A DNA stretch of 64,000 bases from Mycoplasmoidaceae bacterium (GTDB lineage Bacteria; Bacillota_I; Bacilli_A; Mycoplasmatales; Mycoplasmoidaceae). Under the pieces are notes generated by a model. The model had not been told where the DNA came from and made no database searches. It saw only the letters and a program-made list of their open reading frames with translations. This document shows, one piece after another, positions 1-10,034 of this stretch (position 1 is its first letter; each line of letters starts with the position of its first letter). Location: the NCBI GenBank assembly GCA_024407815.1, contig JAKSVS010000003.1:1-64000 (forward strand), in the 5' to 3' direction. A program made the position numbers and the translations under genes.

Positions 1-511
1 TGTTTTAGTTGAATCTGTGTTTAAAGTAATTGATTCTAACACTACAGGTGAAACATTAATGTTAAATGTGTTTGTCTTTTCAACACCATCAACTGATGCT
101 GTAACAGTTACAATTTTATCACTTTCTTTCAAAACGGTTTCTTCACCAGGATCAGTTGTATATTCTTCACTAGTAAGAGTTCTAGTTTTTCCATTATTGA
201 AATGACCTGTGACAACTAATCCAGTTAAATTAAGGTTTTCACCAACATAATAATTTGTTTTAGTTGAATCTGTGTTTAAAGTAATTGATTCTAACACTAC
301 AGGTGAAACAGTAATGTCAAATGATTGTTCTTTTGTAACATCACCAACAACCGCAGTAACAGTTACAGTTTTATCGCTTTCTTTCAAAGCGGTTCCTTCT
401 TTAGGATCGGTTGTATATTCTTCATTAGAAAGAATTCTACTTGATCCATTATTGAAATGACCAGTAACAACTAATCCAGTTAAATCAAGGCTTTCACCAA
501 CATAAAAATTT
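1..511 (-). repeat. Two tandem 255-bp coding repeats (85-aa Ig-like units)
   Basis: The sequence beginning at position 1 recurs at 256 with near-identical stretches, for example the ~50 bases at 8-56 and 263-311. The period is exactly 255 bp, so the frame is kept and units can be gained or lost by recombination. Unit number probably varies between strains; more units may lie to the left of the window. Confidence 0.85.
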
Positions 512-645
512 GTTTTATATTCGCCGCTTAACTCAATAGAATCTAATGTTGGAGCAGGTTGTGGTTTAGAACCACAGTTTCCTAACGATACTATTGGTGC
601 AGTTGTCATTGCTAAACTAGCAATTGACAATAATATTTTTTTCAT
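1..645 (-). CDS. Surface lipoprotein with tandem bacterial Ig-like repeats (3' end outside window)
   Basis: The gene starts at ATG 643-645 after a GGAG ribosome site and stays open to the window edge (215 codons seen). Residues 1-24 form a signal peptide (MKKILLSIASLAMTTAPIVS) followed by LGNC, a somewhat degenerate lipobox, so membrane anchoring through the Cys is likely. The rest consists of ~85-residue units with motifs such as YVGE.LDLTGLVVTGHF and TTDP..GT.LKESDK.VTVTA, typical of bacterial Ig-like group 3 domains found in surface adhesins. The A7 tract after the start codon is in frame here, unlike in several neighbours. The binding partner is unknown. Confidence 0.85.
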   Translation of the reverse strand, partial: MKKILLSIASLAMTTAPIVSLGNCGSKPQPAPTLDSIELSGEYKTNFYVGESLDLTGLVVTGHFNNGSSRILSNEEYTTDPKEGTALKESDKTVTVTAVVGDVTKEQSFDITVSPVVLESITLNTDSTKTNYYVGENLNLTGLVVTGHFNNGKTRTLTSEEYTTDPGEETVLKESDKIVTVTASVDGVEKTNTFNINVSPVVLESITLNTDSTKT

Positions 646-740
646 GATATAAAAACTCCGTTGTCTTTATTTTTATAATTATCATATCATACTTTTAACT
701 TAAGATATTATTTTTTTTGTTTATAAAGGGGTATTTTTGG

Positions 741-1029
741 TTAGTCGATTTCAGCAGTTTCACCAGAATTGATAAAGTAAATCAGTGTTACGTCATCATC
801 AATACAGTACCTAGACCCAGTTTGAAGCCTCAGTATGAATCGTTAGTACGGAAACCAGGAGTACTATCAGCGCCAGAAGTATCAGTAATAGCACAACCTG
901 CAAAGGCATTTTTGCCAATATAGCCATTGCCAGCTTCTGTGGTTCAAACAGGGAGAATAACGGTTAAATTGGAGCAACTACAGTTGACAAACCTGCAGCT
1001 GACAATATTATTTTGCTTATTTTTTTCAC
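741..1029 (-). pseudogene. Remnant of a short BspA-like lipoprotein gene
   Basis: Reading the minus strand from GTG 1027-1029 gives a signal-peptide-like start (KKISKIILSAAGLSTVVAPI) that hits TAA. A second frame then gives GNGYIGKNAFAGC, a signature of BspA-type leucine-rich repeats, and a third gives CIDDDVTLIYFINSGETAEID ending in TAA at 741-743. At least two frameshifts and a large internal loss separate signal peptide, repeat and tail. This is a decayed member of the lipoprotein family intact or nearly intact at 3.3-6.8 kb. Confidence 0.65.
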
Positions 1030-1095
1030 TCTATTTCTTTCGCAACCATGAAAAATGTTTCACGGAAATATATAAATTTTTTTATTTATTTAATA

Positions 1096-3231
1096 TTAAC
1101 TACCAGTTGGGTAGATTGATACTTTCTTGGTTTTAGTCTCTAAGCCAAGTTCATATTTTTTATTTTTCTTAAGGGTGTTAGCCATTATTTCATTAGCTAA
1201 GACATTTTCAATGTTTTTTTGAATAAAGCGTTTAATTGGTCTAGCACCAAAGACTGGATCATAAGCTTGACTTGCTACTCAATCAATTATTTTCTTATCA
1301 AAATTGATAAGATATTCTTGATCAATTAAACGGTTTGCAAGTTCACTTAATTGTGTTTTTACTATATCTTTAATGTCGGTTTTTGTTAGTTCATTAAAGA
1401 TTATTATTTCATCAATTCTATTGATGAATTCAGGTCGTAATTTAGCTTTAATTTCGTCTAAAACTTTAGCTTTTTGACCATCCAAAACATACTGACCACC
1501 AATGTTGCTTGTCATTATAATAATTGTGTTTTTAAAGCTAACATAACGACCATGGCTATCTTTTAGCTGACCATCATCTAAAACTTGCAATAAGATGTTT
1601 AAAACATCAACATGAGCTTTTTCAATTTCATCAAACAAAACAACAGAATATGGTTTTGTTCTTACTGCATCAGTTAATAAACCACCTTGTCCATATCCTA
1701 CATATCCTGCAGGAGCACCAATTAGTTTGGATACTGTATGTTTTTCCATATATTCAGACATATCAAATCTAATCATTTGTTTTACTGAATCAAACATATT
1801 TAAAGCTAATGCTTTAGCAAGTTGGGTCTTTCCTACGCCTGTTGGTCCTAAAAATAGGAAGGAACCAATTGGCTTATTAGGATCATTTATTCCTGCTCTA
1901 CCTCGTAAAACGGCAGCACAAACTAAATCAACTGCTTCATCTTGACCTTTAACACTTTTCTTAATATCAGCAGCTAAATTATTTAATTTAGTTTGTTCTG
2001 ATTGAAGGAGCTTATTTAATGGAATATTAGTAGTTTGGGAAATAACTTCTGTTACTTCATTTACTGTTACTGAATCAGAGAAATTATGACCAGTAGAACT
2101 TTTTTCAAAGTTCTCTTCTAATTGTTTTAATTGTTTAGTTAGAGCAGGAATTGATACATAAAGCAATTTACTAGCTTTTTCAAATTCACCATCAATTTGT
2201 AGTCTTTCTGCTTCAGCTTTTTCATTATCTAATTGACTCTTAAGATCATTAATCTTCTTATGTTCTTGCTTATTTTTATTTCATTGCGATAATTCTTTAT
2301 CTTGTTGGTCTTTTAGACTAGCTAATTGTTTTTCTATATCTCTAAGTGATTTCTTAGATTTATCGTCTTCTTCTTTACTTAGAGCTGCTTTAGCTGTCTC
2401 TAAGTAAATTATTTGACGATTTCTTTTGTCTAGTTCAGGAGGTAAAGAATGGAATTGAGTCTTTACTTTAGCTGCTGCTTCATCAATTAAATCTATTGAT
2501 TTATCAGGTAAATATCGATCAGTTATATAACGATCTGATAAATTAACTGCAGCAACTAAAGCTGAGTCGTGAATCTTAACTTGGTGAAATAATTCTCATC
2601 TTTCTTTTAAACCACGCATTATAGTTAGCGCTTCTTCTTTTGTTGGTTCAACAACAAGAACCTTTTGCATTCTTCTTTCTAGGGCACTATCTTTTTCTAT
2701 ATATTGACGATATTCGTTAATTGTTGTTGCACCAATAACTTTAATTTCCCCTCTAGCCATCATTGGTTTTAGGATATTAGCAGCATCCATTGTGCTGCTA
2801 CCTGAATTCTTACCTGTTCCAACTAATTGATGAATTTCATCAATAAAGAGAATAATGTTACCATCAGATTCTTTTACTTGTTTGATAACATTATTTAATC
2901 TTTGTTCGAATTGTCCTTGATAGCTGGCTCCAGCTATTAAGCTAGCTAAGGATAATTCGTATATTTCCTTACCAATAAGGTTGTTAGGAACATCCTTATT
3001 GATTATTCTTTGGGCTAAACCTTCAACAATAGCTGTTTTACCAACACCTGGTTCACCAATTAAAACTGGGTTATTTTTGGTTTTTCTTGAGATTATTTCT
3101 ATTAATCTTCTTATTTCTTTTTCTCGACCTATAATTGGGTCAGCTTTGTTGTCTTTAACATCTTGAGTAATGTTACGACCAAATTGTTTTAGGGCATTTT
3201 CCTCGTCTGGTTTTTGATAATTAAATTCCAT
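1096..3231 (-). CDS. clpB: ATP-dependent disaggregase ClpB
   Basis: Hsp100 chaperone that extracts polypeptides from aggregates together with DnaK/DnaJ/GrpE. The 711-residue product has two AAA+ modules: Walker [14 protein letters not shown] near residue 50 and [12 protein letters not shown] in the second half, with a coiled middle domain between. The N-terminal substrate domain is absent, as usual in mycoplasma ClpB. UGA codes Trp at about 2595 and 1280. A perfect CIRCE operator lies just upstream. It sits as a conserved gene inside a lipoprotein island. No clear hairpin terminator follows. Confidence 0.97.
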
Positions 3232-3253
3232 AAATTAAACCTCACTTGATAGT

Positions 3254-3295
3254 ATTATACAATAAAAATTAGCACTCACAACAAAAGAGTGCTAA
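3254..3295 (-). promoter_or_regulatory. CIRCE operator and -10 box of clpB
   Basis: TTAGCACTC at 3269-3277 and GAGTGCTAA at 3287-3295 flank a 9-base spacer, a perfect CIRCE, the HrcA heat-shock repressor site. On the minus strand a TATAAT box (3254-3259) follows 9 bp downstream, so bound HrcA would cover the promoter core. Confidence 0.95.
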
Positions 3296-3307
3296 TGATT
3301 AAATGCA

Positions 3308-3338
3308 AAGAAAAATAGGGTTAAACCCTATTTCTTTA
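3308..3338 (-). terminator. Intrinsic terminator after the first BspA-like gene
   Basis: AAATAGGGTT and its complement AACCCTATTT form a hairpin followed by a T-rich run on the minus strand, just downstream of stop 3353-3355 and upstream of the clpB CIRCE. Confidence 0.75.
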
Positions 3339-3352
3339 AAATATTTGAAAAA

Positions 3353-5045
3353 TTATTTTTCAACTATTGTTCAATCATAATCGTGGCCACCGAATGGGCT
3401 TGTTTGCTTATTTTTGCTATTAGCAAACTCTTGTCAGAAAGTTAGATAATCTCCTTCAGAAATATTTGTCAAACCAGTTGAAAAATATTCTGGAATATAG
3501 AGTGTTCTTTCTTCAACAACAACAACAGAGGCATCAGTAGTATTTCAGAATGCATCACCATAACCAGCACCCGAAATCTTAGAAATTGTTCTAATGCCTG
3601 GTTGGAACATACGAGCATATTCAGCGGTATTTTCATTAGCAAGGAAGAAAGCCTTCTTTAACATTGCAACAGATAGAATATCAGTTGGGTTAGTGAAAGT
3701 AATTTGTGAAAGATCAATTGTGTCAAGACTAAACATATATCTGAAAGCGATATCATCAATTAACAAACTAGAGAATGATGAATCAGCAATTGGGTCTTGT
3801 CCAGCTGGGTTTTCGTCATATCTTAGTTCAACTTTTGGAAAAACGATTGATGTAACCGCTTTATCCCCACAAAAAGCACCAGTACCAACATATAGTTTTC
3901 CTTTACATTCAGGTAAGGAAATCTCACCCGATAGTTTTGAGCAGCTGTTAAATGCTTCTTTACCAATAGTTAAACGGTCAAGAACAACATGATTTTTTGT
4001 AGCAAAAAATAACAAACTTGAGAAATTAGAACATTTATAGAAAGCACGTTCACCAATTTCAGTAACTTTTACTGGGATATATAAAACTCCTTCAAAATTT
4101 GATCAACCGCTAAACGCGTTCGCACCAATTTTAACAAGGTTTGTTGTTGAACCTTGGTGTTCTTTTTTTTCCATCAAGACCATATTCATCAAGACATAAT
4201 CAGTAAATATGATTATGATACTCGCCCATTGTTGAAGCAGAGAAAGAATCGTCAGCTAGTTCAACAACTGGTAACAATTTACCATCAAAGACAACTTGGT
4301 TTGGTAAAACCATAATTGATTTTTTTTCATCTGATCATATAGAATTAGCTTTTTCAAAATCTGGACCAGTAATTCTAGCAGCTATGGCAGTTGTGCCTTC
4401 TTTATCATAGATAGGTTCAAATAAGTATGGATTGATGCCAACATCTACCCACATTTCGTTTTCTGCATCATATTGGCAATTGTAGACAATTGGTTGACCG
4501 ATGTATACTTCTGTGTTTTTTCAGTAGTGATGATAAAATCATTCGCTCCAGTAATATATTCAATTTCAAAACCTAAATATGTATCAATTGTTTTGTCAAC
4601 AGCTTGTTTATCAAGATTTTTTGAGAATAAACCAATTGTAAATACAATTTTCAGCAGCACCTTTGTCATTTAGTTTAGGAACGTTGATATCAACCTTGCT
4701 AGTCATATCGTGCTTGTTTGTAACATCAATTAAGTTGGCCTTTTTTGATATATAGCAACCAACTTTACCATCTCATTCGCTATCGTTTACTTTAGTAACA
4801 AATGGAGCAACGGTAATCAAACTATCTTCGGGTATTCCACTAACACTTACTGTAACGTTAGCAAGATAAACTCTTTGGTTACCAATCTTAAATTTATCTG
4901 TTTCAATAGCAAAACTAGATACAGAGCTAGAAGTTATAATGGGTGCAGATTGTACTGGTGAACATGCACTAAGGGTTGTAATTGGAATAATTGCGCTAGA
5001 AGCAGCTAAACCAATCAAAGGAAATAATAATTTATTACGTTTCAT
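3353..5045 (-). pseudogene. BspA-like leucine-rich-repeat lipoprotein with three frame changes
   Basis: Starts at ATG 5043-5045 with a canonical lipoprotein signal (MKRNKLLFPLIGLAASSAII, lipobox LSAC). The C-terminal half carries BspA/TpLRR-type repeats (IGKEAFNSCSKL, LYVGTGAFCGD) and ends ..WTIVEK like its neighbour. The reading frame moves at an A4 tract (4648-4651), returns at an A6 tract (4516-4521) and moves again at an A8 tract (4163-4170). The paralogue at 5075-6784 has A7 at the last site and is in frame there. BspA proteins bind extracellular matrix or other cells. The gene is either decaying, phase-variable, or mis-assembled at homopolymers. Confidence 0.8.
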
Positions 5046-5074
5046 TTTTAAGCCTCGTCGTTTCTTGTGATTAT

Positions 5075-6784
5075 CTATTTCTCAACGATTGTTCAGAAGA
5101 ACGAATCGTTGTGTTTTCCAAATGGACCATAATGACTAGCATTAGGGTCAACAGAATTACCGTTAACAAGTTCATCTCGATAGTTTAGGTATGATGGCTT
5201 AGACACTGATATTCCTGTATCTTCCCATTTAGGAACATAAACTATATGTTGATACTTAGGACTAACGGTTGCGCCGCATCCATCAAAGGCATCGCCACCC
5301 GTTGCATCAGCTTTTGTCTCACCAGGTTTAAATAAACGACAATAATGCATATAATATTCGTCACCAGTTTCGGTTTCTGAGTCACGTTCATGAATAAATA
5401 CGTTACGCAAATAACGACCATCTGCAATTTGAACTGGATAGACAAATTTAAGATTTGAGAAATCAATAGAATAGACTGAACTAGTTCCCCTAAAAGCATG
5501 GTCTCAAATTGATAATTGCGAAATTTTTGAGTCTGTTTTATCTGCAGCAGTGCTAGTAGAATACATTAAATTGAATGACAGGAAGTTAATGCTTGTAAAT
5601 GAAGAACAACCATCAAAAGCACCTTCGTCAATTAATAGCTTGCCATTTGTTGGAGATGGGAATGTTAATTCTCCCTCAAAACCAGAACAGCCAGCAAAAG
5701 CATTCTTATAGATACAGAACTTATCGATAAGTGCACCATTAAGAGCAGAAGAGAAAACTAATCTATTGAAATTTGGACAGTTGTAGAATGCTTCTTCATC
5801 AATTTGAGTAACGTTTTTAGGAATGTACAATGTACCATTAAGTCCAGGATTGTTGCTAAAGGCATTTTTACCAATCTTTTGTAAATTTGTTTCAGAACCT
5901 TGGTGTTCTTTTTTTCCATCAAGACCATATTCGTCAAGACATAATCAGTTAATGTGGTTTCCCGCACAGATTCTTGTATTAAGTGAATCGAATGCTCCAT
6001 CTCGTATTTCGGTAGCTGGAACAGCAACGTTATGATCAACATCTACAACGTTGTTTGGGATAACTAATACAGTTTTGCTTTGGTCAGTCCAATCATAATT
6101 GGAGCTTGGACCTAAAATAGCAGCTGCAGTTGCCTTACCAGATCCATCTCTAGCGAATTCAATTTCAAATGGATTAGCACCAACAGATCATTGACCTTTG
6201 TCGTATGAACATACATAAGAAATTGTATCGCCAACATCAAGTTCAATTGTTGAAGTCTTAGCGATAGTTGTCTTTATATTTTCAATAGAAACTGCATATG
6301 TAACATCAACATCAATGGCTTCATCAATTTCTGATGGGCCCCCTTCAGTCTCGTTCGTTGGAAATATAGCAGTTGTAAAAGTAACTGTTGTTCTACTTTG
6401 TGAATCAACATCAGTAATAGGCAAATAGATTGTGTCAGATAAATCGTATGTAGTAACTAACGATTTATCTTTAGCTGATAAACTGATGCCAAGGCAATCA
6501 GCTCATTTTGGGTAGTAAACCTCAAATGTGTCTACTGAAATACCTATCGTAGTATTAACACTTAAACCTTCAAGAGTTAAAGTAATTGTTGATAGATAAG
6601 TTGCTCTTTTTGGTCAATCATCAAGTCTGACAGAAGCGTAGTTAGTATATTGAGTATGGTCAACAATCTTGACTTTTGAAAAACCCTTTTCTGTTGTACA
6701 AGAAGACAAAGTCGCTAGGGGGAGCAACACTAGTTGCTGCTAGCCCTAAACCAAAAAATGATGCTAATATTTTATTTTTTTCAT
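5075..6784 (-). CDS. BspA-like leucine-rich-repeat lipoprotein; signal-peptide region out of frame
   Basis: About 570 codons with TpLRR repeats (IGKNAFSNNPGL, IDEEAFYNCPNF, IDEGAFDGCSSF) and the tail FFWTIVEK shared with the gene downstream. The mature part is open throughout. Only the first ~22 codons are disturbed: ATG is followed by A7 (6775-6781), giving MKKIKY then TAG; one more A would give MKKNKILASFFGLGLAATSV. A run of five G (6718-6722), one too many, restores the frame before the lipobox LSSC. As written the gene would be off. Restoring lengths A8 and G4 gives a normal lipoprotein. A stretch DEYGLDGKKEHQGS is shared with the paralogue. Confidence 0.8.
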
Positions 6785-6834
6785 CGTTTTCTCCTAAATC
6801 ACAAATATATTATGTAAATAAATATATATTTTTA

Positions 6835-7681
6835 TTAAAAAGATAATAGGTGAGGTACTAAGTATACTGGTTCAGTAGAGTACTCTGAACCATCTTTTGG
6901 TTGACATGCAAAGTAGAATTTTTGGTCTTTAGATTTGTATTTTGAAACAAATTCACTAGTGAAGGTTGTGGTTGCAGTAATGTAACTATTTTCACCGCTG
7001 CCGCCACCTTCTGAGTGGGTTTCAAAGCTAGTTTTGCCAACCTCGATTTCAGCATCAGCTGCATTGATTAAAGCAACATCTCACAATCTACCAGCTGAAA
7101 AACCGTAGCAATAAATGTTAAATGTTTGTTTTTCAGATGAACTAGCCTTAATCTCTTGTGGTGTTACACTTTCTCAAATGGTTAATTTATTAGTAACACT
7201 TAAACCATTAACATAGTCAATATGTTCTTTTCCATCAGTATCAGTATATGTTACTTTAACATCAAATGTTACTTGACTATCTTCATCCAAGATTCCCTCC
7301 GAAAATCGAAACAAGAAATTGACCTTTATTAGTTGAAGTTGTTCATGTAAGACTATTAAAATCAATCTTAGTATGATATTGAAAATCATCACCAAAATCT
7401 TTGAACCGACCACCAGTGTGCTTTTGGTTTAATATTTCAATATTAAAATCTGTTTTGCTGGCAACTTTTATGCCATCAGCAACACTAAAATCAAATGTCG
7501 CAATTGGGTCTAAATTTGTCCCTATAGTTTCATCATTTAATTCAATGTTTTTCTCGTCAACAGTAATGGTATTATCACCTTGTTGTTCTGGGTTACACGA
7601 ACAGCCAGTTAGAACAACGATCGGACTAACAGTAGCAAGTGCCGATGATGTTGCAAAAATTATCTTAAATTTATTTTTCAT
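6835..7681 (-). pseudogene. Lipoprotein of unknown function with one frameshift
   Basis: Start ATG 7679-7681 gives a clear lipoprotein signal MKNKFKIIFATSSALATVSP with lipobox LTGC. The first ~125 residues then lose frame between about 7315 and 7287. The next frame continues DEDSQVTFDVKVTYTDTDGK and runs to TAA 6835-6837. One base less (for example GG to G at 7287-7288) would join the two parts into a ~281-residue beta-rich protein. No family recognised. It lies directly upstream of the BspA-like pair on the same strand. Confidence 0.7.
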
Positions 7682-7719
7682 ACATACCTTTCAATGTACT
7701 AATAGTTTATCGCATACGA

Positions 7720-7758
7720 AAAAAAATAAAAAATGTCGCCTATTTATAGGCGGCACTT
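7720..7758 (-). terminator. Intrinsic terminator after the 7778-8277 gene
   Basis: GCCGCC/GGCGAC hairpin (7735-7740 pairing 7749-7754, one G-T pair) followed on the minus strand by a T-rich tract (7720-7734). Confidence 0.8.
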
Positions 7759-7777
7759 TAATTGATTTAAGGTTAGA

Positions 7778-8277
7778 TTATTTACCTTCAAATAGGTTTG
7801 GTCTTAGACTAAGTTTGTAGTTAAAGTAGCCAGTAATTGTAGCGAATGCTAAAGCCATTCAGCTCAATACCTTTGGAGACATATAAATTTTCATACCGCC
7901 AGCAACATCAGTTATAGTCTTACCATGCATAAATATTGCAAATGCAGCAAGTAGAATAACTACAAAGTTAATAATTTCAAGAACGAAAAGTATTAATGTT
8001 GTTTTATTCTTTTTGATTTCTGGGTAAGTTCAAAGAGTAATTAAGCAGAATTTGGCACAAGCTAAAGCAGCAGCAACGATTAATAATGCAAAGTATGGAG
8101 CAGCAACAGCTCATCTAATTGTAACTTTGGTTTGATCAATATCAAAGAATCCATAATTAGCTGAACCAAAATACTTTTCAATAGCGAATGCTGCTATAAC
8201 AAGAACGAAAATTAATATTGATGCACCAATGTTAATTGTTTTCTTTATAGAAGCATCATTTAGTTTTATTTTTTCAT
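7778..8277 (-). CDS. Four-helix integral membrane protein, start out of frame at a poly-A tract
   Basis: The body encodes about 165 residues with hydrophobic segments TINIGASILIFVLVIAAFAI, APYFALLIVAAALACAKFCL, TLILFVLEIINFVVILLAAF and a C-terminal segment, rich in UGA-Trp. A good ribosome site (AGGAG) precedes ATG 8275-8277, but that ATG is followed by A6 (8269-8274) and reads MKK then stop. A7 would read MKKIKLNDASIKKTI in frame with the rest. This is one of three window genes with an off-length A-tract right after the start codon. Function unknown. Confidence 0.7.
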
Positions 8278-8402
8278 TTTTTTCTCCTAAATAATATGAA
8301 TAAAACCCTCACAAAATATTAAGCAAGAATTAATTTTCGTATATATATATTATTCATAAAGTAATTATAACTAAGAATGCTAAAATGACCAAATATTTTT
8401 TA

Positions 8403-8435
8403 AATAAAAACCTAGCCCACTCCGTTAGGCTAGGT
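8403..8435 (-). terminator. Terminator of tRNA-Arg
   Basis: CCTAGCC (8411-8417) pairs with GGCTAGG (8428-8434). On the minus strand the stem is followed by a T-rich run (8403-8410). Confidence 0.85.
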
Positions 8436-8441
8436 CTTTAA

Positions 8442-8518
8442 TGGCGCGCCAGAGAGGATTCGAACCTCCGACCACGCGCTTAGAAGGCGCGTACTCTATC
8501 CAACTGAGCTACTGGCAC
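8442..8518 (-). tRNA. tRNA-Arg (anticodon UCU)
   Basis: The minus strand folds as a complete 77-nt cloverleaf. The acceptor stem is GTGCCAG with CTGGCGC, the anticodon stem is CGCGC/GCGCG around loop CTTCTAA (anticodon TCT), the T-loop is TTCGAAT, and the 3' CCA is encoded. It reads AGA/AGG, the main arginine codons of such AT-rich genomes. Confidence 0.97.
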
Positions 8519-8584
8519 ATTTAATAATTATATATTACAATATTTTTTGTTATATGTTATTAAAAAATTAACAATTTAATACTT

Positions 8585-8590
8585 TATAAT
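8585..8590 (+). promoter_or_regulatory. -10 box upstream of tig
   Basis: TATAAT 25 bp upstream of the tig start codon. No convincing -35 hexamer is visible, as is common in mycoplasmas. Confidence 0.6.
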
Positions 8591-8614
8591 GTATTAACTT
8601 AAAAGAGGTACAAA

Positions 8615-9937
8615 ATGAAAGTATTATCTACAAATGTAAAAGGTAATGATACAGTTTTTCAAGTTGAATTAGATAGCAAGATTTGAAAATCAGCTTTAGC
8701 TAAAGAAAAGAAAAATATAGCTAAAAATATTACAATCCAAGGTTTTAGAAAAGGTCATGTTCCGCAAGCGGAAATAGATAAAAGAGTATCTGATACAGAA
8801 GTAGCAATGCGTGCTCTTGAATCTTTACAAAACAAACTTGTAGAAGAACTTTTCAAAACAAAAGAATTCCAAGAATCTGATTGTTTAGATTCTATTAGCA
8901 ATCTAAAAGTAATAAAGTTTGCACCAACACCAGTTATTGATGTATCTGTTGAACTTGTACCAAAGGTATCTGATTTTAGCACTAAAGATATAAAGGATAT
9001 AACAATCCCTGCTTTTGTTGAACCAACAATCAAGGACGAAATGGTTAAACAACGAATAAGGATGATGATTAGACAAGATGCAATGGTTTCAATCAAAAAA
9101 GATGGCACTGTCGCTAAAGGCGACATTGCTGTAATTGATTTTAAAGGCTTTGTTGATAACAAACCATTTAAAGGTGGTGAAGGTAAAAACTACGAACTAG
9201 AAATTGGTTCAAAATCATTCATTGATAATTTTGAAGATCAATTAATAGGCTGTAAAAAAGGTGACAAAAAAGATGTTAATGTAACCTTCCCTAAAGAATA
9301 TGGAAGCAAAGAACTTGCTGGTAAACCAGCAAAGTTTGAAGTAGTTATTAAGGAAGTAAAACAAATTGAATATCCAAAAATAACTAAAGATTATTGCAAA
9401 AAATTCATGGTGGACTGTGCTAACATGCAAGAGCTAGAAGCTCATGTCAAAGATTTATTTAGACAAGAAGCAGTTATGAAGCACCAAGATACTTCATTAA
9501 GAATAATTAATGAAGCTATCAGCAAAAAAGCAAAACTAAACTACTTTCCAAAAAGTTTAATTGAAATGCACAAAAACCAAATTCTTCAACAATGAGAACA
9601 AGAAGCTCACAGATACGGTATTAAAACTCTTCAAGAGTTTAAAAAACGTATGGGTGTTGATGAAGCTAAATTCAATGAAACAATCGAAAGCCAAGCAAAA
9701 AGTAATTTAATAGTATCATTAACATTAGATATGTTAAAGGATGAATATAAGCTTAAAGCAACTGAAGCTGAACTTAAAGATTATCAAGATAAATTAGCTA
9801 GATATCTAGGCGATGCTAAGAAAGCTAAAGAATACTACGAAAAAAATAAAGAAGTAGCTGAACAAACAGTAATTAGAGACCAATTACTTAAAAAAATAGT
9901 TCAGGAAGCTAAGAAAGAAACAAAAAAAGTTAAGTAA
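8615..9937 (+). CDS. tig: Trigger factor (ribosome-bound peptidyl-prolyl isomerase chaperone)
   Basis: 440 residues in the usual order. The N-terminal ribosome-binding domain contains the signature GFRKGHVPQ near residue 45. An FKBP-type PPIase domain follows (AKGDIAVIDFKGFVDNKPFKG), and the C-terminal part is a helical, Lys-rich chaperone domain. UGA codes Trp at ~8684 and ~9593. It binds nascent chains at the ribosome exit tunnel. It stands alone between tRNA-Arg (divergent) and the CIRCE-controlled lon gene, with its own terminator. Confidence 0.97.
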
Positions 9938-9945
9938 AAATAAAG

Positions 9946-9967
9946 AACATACGTAAGTATGTTTTTT
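9946..9967 (+). terminator. Terminator of tig
   Basis: AACATAC (9946-9952) and GTATGTT (9957-9963) form a hairpin followed by T7. Confidence 0.9.
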
Positions 9968-9985
9968 TATTAAAAGTGAAAAAAA

Positions 9986-10012
9986 TTAGCACTCTAACCA
10001 AAAAAGTGCTAA
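9986..10012 (+). promoter_or_regulatory. CIRCE operator of lon
   Basis: TTAGCACTC (9986-9994), 9-base spacer, AAGTGCTAA (10004-10012): one mismatch from the consensus right arm. A TAAAAT -10-like box overlaps its end, 20 bp before the lon start, so HrcA would block transcription. Confidence 0.9.
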
Positions 10013-10034
10013 AATAGTAATATGGAGGTTATTT

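Noticed and set aside
717..1136. Plus-strand open frames of ~70 codons in the gap between the Ig lipoprotein and clpB
   Set aside because: No ribosome sites or family features; the minus strand reads as a decayed BspA-like lipoprotein instead.
3353..8277. Pure sequencing error as the explanation of all frame changes
   Set aside because: Not excluded for single tracts, but the housekeeping core has none and several genes elsewhere carry nonsense codons or a 19-bp duplication that homopolymer errors cannot produce.
8403..8518. tRNA as attachment site of an integrated element
   Set aside because: Housekeeping genes lie on one side and lipoprotein genes on the other; no duplicated tRNA 3' end or integrase is nearby.
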